NCBI GenBank assembly: GCA_964483045.1 | Contig: CAYZZK010000035.1 | Span: 1 to 8,855, forward strand | Direction: 5' to 3' | Source: JBBTYG01 sp964483045 | Lineage (GTDB): Bacteria > Patescibacteriota > Minisyncoccia > UBA6257 > 2-01-FULL-56-20 | DNA: 8,855 nucleotides | Part shown: in pieces, positions 5,775 to 8,855 of the stretch | Position numbering within the stretch: position 1 is the stretch's first letter | Layout: each line of letters begins with the position of its first letter | Position numbers and translations under genes: made by a program | Notes under the pieces: generated by a model | Databases searched by the model: none | What the model was told of the DNA's origin: nothing | What the model saw: only the letters and a program-made list of their open reading frames with translations

Positions 5775-7457
5775 ATGGATCTCGGACGTTTGGCAAATAT
5801 TCAATCCCAAGTATCGCTCCTAAAGCGGGAAGGCGAAGAGCGCGCAGCGCAGAAGCTCGCCGAAAAGCTGGGCTATGGGTATGTTGATCTTTCTAAAGTT
5901 CCTTCTTCAGTCGAAGCACTGAAGCTTATCGAAGAACGGGACGCAAAAGAAGGAAAGCTGGCTGCGATTGAACTCAAATCGCGCATTGTGGCGCTTGCGG
6001 TGTTTGATCCGGAATCGCCCGCGGCGAAAAAAGTGATCGAGAATTTGCAGGCAAGACAATTCGAAGTAAAAGTATTCGTCGCCTCCTTCTCCGGTCTTGA
6101 ACAGGCGTGGGAACTCTATAAATTTGTGAAGCCGGCTGTCGAGGTCATCACCGGGCGCATACGGATTGAAGGGAAGAGGATGGAAGAAACTGTCGAGCGC
6201 TTGAAAACGTTCGCTGCAGTGCGGGATGAAATCGGCAAAATAAACTTCATCAAAATTTCCCCGCTCGAACTTCTCGAGGTTATCCTCGGCGGGGCAATTT
6301 CCATCGAGGCGTCAGACGTTCACTTCGAAGCCGAAGAGAAGAAAGTGAAAATTCGTTTTCGTATAGACGGGCTCCTTCATGATGTGTTTACTGACCTTCC
6401 GCTGTCGAACTATGAAACGTTGCTCTCGCGGCTCAAGCTGATCGCCGGTTTGAAAATAAACATAAAAGACATTGCGCAAGACGGGCGTTTTTCGATCAGT
6501 TTGGGAAGCAAAGAAATCGAAGTCCGTGTTTCCATAATTCCTTCGGAATTCGGCGAGACGCTTGTGATGCGTATTTTGGATCCGGGGGTAACGAATGTCG
6601 GTCTCGCCGGCTTGGGAATTCGGGACGATGATCTCGTGATTGTCGAAAAATCTTTGGCGAAGCCGAACGGCCTTATTTTAAATACCGGGCCGACGGGTTC
6701 GGGGAAAACAACAACGCTGTACTCGTTTCTCCGGCATATCAACAATCCAGAGACGAAGATAATTACACTCGAAGATCCAATCGAGTACCGGCTGGAAGGA
6801 GTTGAGCAGACGCAGGCGGATCCTGCCGCGGGATATGATTTTGCGAACGGTCTTCGATCTGTCGTACGGCAGGATCCGGACGTGATTCTGGTCGGAGAAA
6901 TTCGGGACGTTGATACGGCGGATATTGCGCTTCAAGCGGCCCTGACCGGGCATCTTGTCCTCTCGACACTTCATACAAACGACGCCGTGGGAGCTATCCC
7001 GCGGCTTATCAACCTGGGCGTGAAGCCGGTTACCGTCGGCCCTGCGCTGGACTTGATCATCGCCCAGCGGCTTGTTCGCAGATTGTGTCCGCAGTGCAAA
7101 AAACTCACGCAGGTTGCCCCAGACTTGGCGTCTAAGATTTCCGCATTTATTTCCGCGCTGCCCGCGAGAGTGGATAAATCGAAATTTGAAAAATATACGA
7201 TCTATGAGTCGGTAGGATGTGATGCATGCAATAATTTCGGATATCGCGGCCGCGTGGGAATTTTTGAGTTCTTCGAATCGGTTCCCGAATTGGAAGAGAT
7301 CGTGCTAAAAGACGCTTCCGAGGGGTCGATGAAAAAGCTTGCCGCGAAGCAGGGCATGGTGACGATGCAGCAGGACGGAATCTTGAAAATTCTCCTCGGT
7401 CAAACGACGTTCCACGAAATAGAAAACGCAACGGGAGGAGTAGAGTGGCCTAGTTAA
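5775..7457 (+). CDS. pilB: Type IV pilus assembly / type II secretion ATPase (PilB/GspE family)
   Basis: Cytoplasmic hexameric ATPase that powers pilin polymerisation or pseudopilus assembly. Of 560 residues, roughly 1-120 form a divergent GspE/PilB N-terminal domain (LAEKLGYGYVDLSKVP and a following alpha/beta segment). The N2 PAS-like region includes ASDVHFE and VKIRFRIDGLLHDV. The RecA-like domain has Walker A GPTGSGKT at 305-312, an Asp box around LEDPIEYRLEGVEQTQ, Walker B ILVGEIRD with the Glu at 375, and the His box GHLVLSTLHTNDA. A tetracysteine zinc site typical of PilB/GspE and absent from PilT is present (CPQC at 438-441, CDAC at 482-485), followed by GYRGRVGIFE. These four are the only cysteines in the protein. 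The length is normal. PilB rather than GspE is inferred because pili are common in such genomes; no pilC, pilT, pilM or pilin gene is nearby. The gene is monocistronic here or reads through into the structured region and ruvB. Confidence 0.93.
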   Translation: MDLGRLANIQSQVSLLKREGEERAAQKLAEKLGYGYVDLSKVPSSVEALKLIEERDAKEGKLAAIELKSRIVALAVFDPESPAAKKVIENLQARQFEVKVFVASFSGLEQAWELYKFVKPAVEVITGRIRIEGKRMEETVERLKTFAAVRDEIGKINFIKISPLELLEVILGGAISIEASDVHFEAEEKKVKIRFRIDGLLHDVFTDLPLSNYETLLSRLKLIAGLKINIKDIAQDGRFSISLGSKEIEVRVSIIPSEFGETLVMRILDPGVTNVGLAGLGIRDDDLVIVEKSLAKPNGLILNTGPTGSGKTTTLYSFLRHINNPETKIITLEDPIEYRLEGVEQTQADPAAGYDFANGLRSVVRQDPDVILVGEIRDVDTADIALQAALTGHLVLSTLHTNDAVGAIPRLINLGVKPVTVGPALDLIIAQRLVRRLCPQCKKLTQVAPDLASKISAFISALPARVDKSKFEKYTIYESVGCDACNNFGYRGRVGIFEFFESVPELEEIVLKDASEGSMKKLAAKQGMVTMQQDGILKILLGQTTFHEIENATGGVEWPS

Positions 7458-7487
7458 AAAGTGGAAATTTAAAACTCCAAAGTGAGC

Positions 7488-7509
7488 TTTCAGTTCCGGA
7501 TTTTCAGTT
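7488..7509 (+). repeat. Two direct copies of TTTCAGTT, 14 bp apart
   Basis: TTTCAGTT occurs at 7488-7495 and again at 7502-7509, in the AT-rich stretch just after the pilB-like stop codon. The spacing is not a whole helical turn and no protein site is recognised. It may be chance in AT-rich DNA. Confidence 0.3.
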
Positions 7510-7520
7510 TTAAGTAGAGT

Positions 7521-7683
7521 TAGTTGCCTCAAACCTGGGGGCAAAGTCCTCGTAAGAAGACCCTCTGGCCTCTTTTAAATAGTTTAAAAGAGTTTAAAAT
7601 TATCTCGAGGAGTGGCACAGCCGAAACCAAGCCATCCTAAATATTCTGGAAATAATTCACAACCCCCAGATGTGAAACAACTA
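7521..7683 (+). ncRNA. Candidate structured RNA or long ruvB leader (unidentified, strand uncertain)
   Basis: This non-coding stretch between the pilB-like gene and ruvB can be folded into a nested structure. A closing stem pairs TAGTTG (7521-7526) with CAACTA (7678-7683), and an inner 7-bp helix pairs CTGGGGG (7535-7541) with CCCCCAG (7663-7669). Enclosed hairpins are 7546-7561 (GTCCTC/GAAGAC with one mismatch and a GTAA loop), 7570-7592 (perfect 10 bp) and 7608-7638 (AGGA-TGGC/GCCATCCT with one bulged G). Alternative local hairpins exist: TTGCCTC/GGGGCAA (7524-7544, one G-U pair) and TTCACA/TGTGAA (7656-7676). The second would place CCCCCAG in its loop, and the first would occupy CTGGGGG, suggesting a switch between two folds. 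I see no open frame, no recognised riboswitch core, no clear promoter directly upstream and no U-run terminator. Complementary segments are seen; a functional RNA is inference. Confidence 0.35.
7570..7592. repeat. Perfect 10-bp inverted repeat with a 3-nt loop
   Basis: CTCTTTTAAA (7570-7579) and TTTAAAAGAG (7583-7592) are exact reverse complements separated by TAG. The stem is AT-rich and is followed by a further TTTAAAA copy (7593-7599). There is no GC-rich stem or T-tract typical of an intrinsic terminator, although it lies between two plus-strand genes. It could be a hairpin within the larger candidate RNA or a binding site for a dimeric regulator. Confidence 0.6.
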
Positions 7684-7714
7684 TGCTTGGTATGCATTAT
7701 TAGATCTACGGTCA

Positions 7715-7734
7715 TGCTAACATAAAGATATTAT
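7715..7734 (+). promoter_or_regulatory. Candidate promoter elements for ruvB
   Basis: Two overlapping options precede ruvB. TGCTAACAT (7715-7723) is an extended -10 with 4 of 6 hexamer matches, giving a leader of about 15 nt before the ATG at 7745. TATTAT (7729-7734) has 5 of 6 matches, giving a leader of only about 4 nt. Neither has a good -35. Transcription from upstream through the structured region is a third possibility. Confidence 0.3.
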
Positions 7735-7744
7735 TTTGTCAAAT

Positions 7745-8764
7745 ATGATGCCAAACTCCATAAAACAACCAGATGACACCGATCCCGTCAAAGAAGACTT
7801 GAGCGTAGACCAGACATTACGTCCTACGAGTTGGAATGAATACGTCGGACAGGAAAAGATAAAAAATAACTTGCGGGTATTGATCGAAGCCGCAAAAAAA
7901 AGAAAAGAACCGGCGGATCATATGTTGTTCTCCGGCCCCGCCGGCTTGGGCAAGACCACGCTTGCGTATTTGGTTGCGCGGGAACTTGGCGTGCAGGTAC
8001 GGACAACTTCCGGCCCTGCACTTGAGAAAGCCGGTGACCTCGCCGCGATTTTAACGAACCTGGAGGAAGGAAATATTTTATTCATTGATGAAGCGCATCG
8101 CGTGAATCCGCTTATAGAAGAAGTGTTATATCCGGCGATGGAGTCGCGCAAACTGCATCTGGTAGTAGGAAAGGGCCCGAGCGCGCGAACGCTCACCCTC
8201 GACCTCCCCGCGTTTACCTTGATTGCCGCCACGACCCGGGAAAATCTGCTCTCGCAGCCGCTGCGTTCGCGGTTTGGAGCCACACTGCGGCTCACGTACT
8301 ATGACACGGAGGACATCAAAAAAATCATCGCGCGCTCCGCCAAAATTTTGGGGACGGAAATTACTCCGGAGGCGGTTCAGATATTGGCAAAAGCGGCGCG
8401 CAGAACGCCGCGCGTTGCGAACCGTCTCCTTCGCCGCGCGCGGGACTATAGCGAGGTAGAAAGCAAGTCCGCGATAGATGAACGCGCTGCGAAAAAGACG
8501 CTTGAGATGCTGGAGATTGACTCGCTCGGTCTTGAGCCCCACGATAGGCGGCTACTCGAAATCATCATGAAGAAATTTAATGGCGGCCCCGTGGGGATCA
8601 ACACGCTCGCCGCCGCGCTCTCCGAAGAAAAAGGGGTGATCGAAGATATTTTCGAGCCGTATCTCATGGTGCTTGGGTTTCTTCAGCGTTCGCCTTCCGG
8701 CCGCATTGCCCTTCCGCCGGCGTATGAGCATCTGGGCGTAAGCCGAGATAACCGGCTGCTGTAA
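7745..8764 (+). CDS. ruvB: Holliday junction branch migration DNA helicase RuvB
   Basis: RuvB is the hexameric AAA+ motor that, with RuvA, drives branch migration of Holliday junctions in recombination and repair. The 339-residue product (from the ATG at 7745) has the RuvB opening LRPTSWNEYVGQEKIKNNL, Walker A GPAGLGKT at residues 64-71, LFIDEAHR with Walker B DEAH at 115-118, EEVLYPAMES, GKGPSARTLTLDLPAFTLIAATTR with sensor 1, PLRSRFG as the arginine-finger block, TPRVANRLLRRARDY as sensor 2, and a winged-helix C-terminus (GGPVGINTLAAALSEE, IEPYL-like, GFLQRSPSGR). Length is typical. Most RuvB proteins have GPPGLGKT and DEIH; both differ here by one residue that should not abolish ATPase function. 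A TTG at 7736 would add three residues, but the adjacent ATG pair (7745, 7748) is preferred. No Shine-Dalgarno is seen, and ruvA and ruvC are not in the window. Confidence 0.95.
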   Translation: MMPNSIKQPDDTDPVKEDLSVDQTLRPTSWNEYVGQEKIKNNLRVLIEAAKKRKEPADHMLFSGPAGLGKTTLAYLVARELGVQVRTTSGPALEKAGDLAAILTNLEEGNILFIDEAHRVNPLIEEVLYPAMESRKLHLVVGKGPSARTLTLDLPAFTLIAATTRENLLSQPLRSRFGATLRLTYYDTEDIKKIIARSAKILGTEITPEAVQILAKAARRTPRVANRLLRRARDYSEVESKSAIDERAAKKTLEMLEIDSLGLEPHDRRLLEIIMKKFNGGPVGINTLAAALSEEKGVIEDIFEPYLMVLGFLQRSPSGRIALPPAYEHLGVSRDNRLL

Positions 8765-8808
8765 TTCTGGGTTAAAGTTTCCGGTTATGGCTCTTAGGTT
8801 CTAAATGT

Positions 8809-8855
8809 ATGGTTATTATCAATGAATTTCTCCCGAACCCCGTCGGCTCCGACGC
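8809..8855 (+). CDS. Start of a probable lamin-tail-domain protein, cut by the window edge
   Basis: The ATG at 8809 opens a frame reading MVIINEFLPNPVGSD before the window ends. This closely resembles the opening strand of lamin tail (LTD) domains, where a V-I-N-E-x-x-P-N-P-x-G-x-D pattern precedes E-W-I-E-L. LTD modules are immunoglobulin-like folds common in secreted or surface proteins and nucleases of Patescibacteria. In frame, a stop lies at 8773-8775 and no ATG, GTG or TTG occurs between it and 8809, so this is the only good start. The domain would then begin at the N-terminus with no signal peptide, which is unusual. Another ATG at 8822 is in a different frame and gives no recognisable sequence. 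Only 15 codons are visible, so confidence is limited. Confidence 0.5.
   Translation, partial: MVIINEFLPNPVGSD

Noticed and set aside
7538..7570. Possible c-di-GMP (GEMM) or cobalamin riboswitch near the pilus gene
   Set aside because: GGGGCAAAGTCC and GGCC recall parts of GEMM, but the GGGACGCAAAG core and the GGTA...TTACC tetraloop-receptor arm are missing. AGTGGCACAG does not match the cobalamin box in context.
7736..7744. TTG at 7736 as the ruvB start
   Set aside because: It adds only three residues, is a weak start codon with no Shine-Dalgarno, and is followed at once by an ATG pair. Not excluded, but less likely.

Overview
The window looks like ordinary chromosome from a small-genome bacterium of the Candidate Phyla Radiation (Parcubacteria-like Patescibacteria); this is an inference from gene content and style. 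The clues are a short housekeeping gene set with mixed order, an N-terminally extended RNase J, a substrate-binding protein anchored by a membrane segment rather than a lipid, a type IV pilus ATPase without its usual neighbours, a lamin-tail-domain start, a tRNA without an encoded CCA, and almost no Shine-Dalgarno sequences. TGA is used as a stop (end of the holin-like gene), which argues against the recoded Gracilibacteria/Absconditabacteria code.

Layout. Positions 1-5683 are coded on the minus strand. Read in the direction of transcription this block holds a PF04020 (phage-holin-like) four-helix membrane protein, secG (ATGA overlap), a family-5 peptide-type substrate-binding protein, a strong promoter, tRNA-Leu(CAG), rnj (RNase J) and trpS (cut by the window edge). 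From 5775 to the end genes lie on the plus strand: a PilB/GspE-type ATPase, a 287-bp intergenic stretch rich in inverted repeats, ruvB, and the first 15 codons of a probable lamin-tail-domain protein. The switch in direction is a 91-bp divergent promoter region (5684-5774).

How the genes work together. The holin-like protein, SecG and the substrate-binding protein form an envelope/secretion cluster. tRNA-Leu, RNase J and TrpRS are RNA and translation functions that may share a transcript, because no intrinsic terminator is visible between them. The PilB-like ATPase would power pilus assembly; RuvB is the Holliday-junction branch-migration motor. No phage, IS, CRISPR or defence system is present.

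Most interesting signals: (1) both divergent genes have a -10 hexamer exactly 6 nt before the ATG, which predicts leaderless mRNAs; (2) positions 7521-7683 hold nested complementary segments (closing stem, 7-bp inner helix and three hairpins) that could form an uncharacterised structured RNA or a long leader of ruvB; (3) RNase J carries a basic, repeat-derived N-terminal tail of about 75 residues; (4) the proteins are almost free of cysteine, with the four cysteines of the pilus ATPase all being predicted zinc ligands. I did not find convincing evidence for a wholly new multi-gene system.
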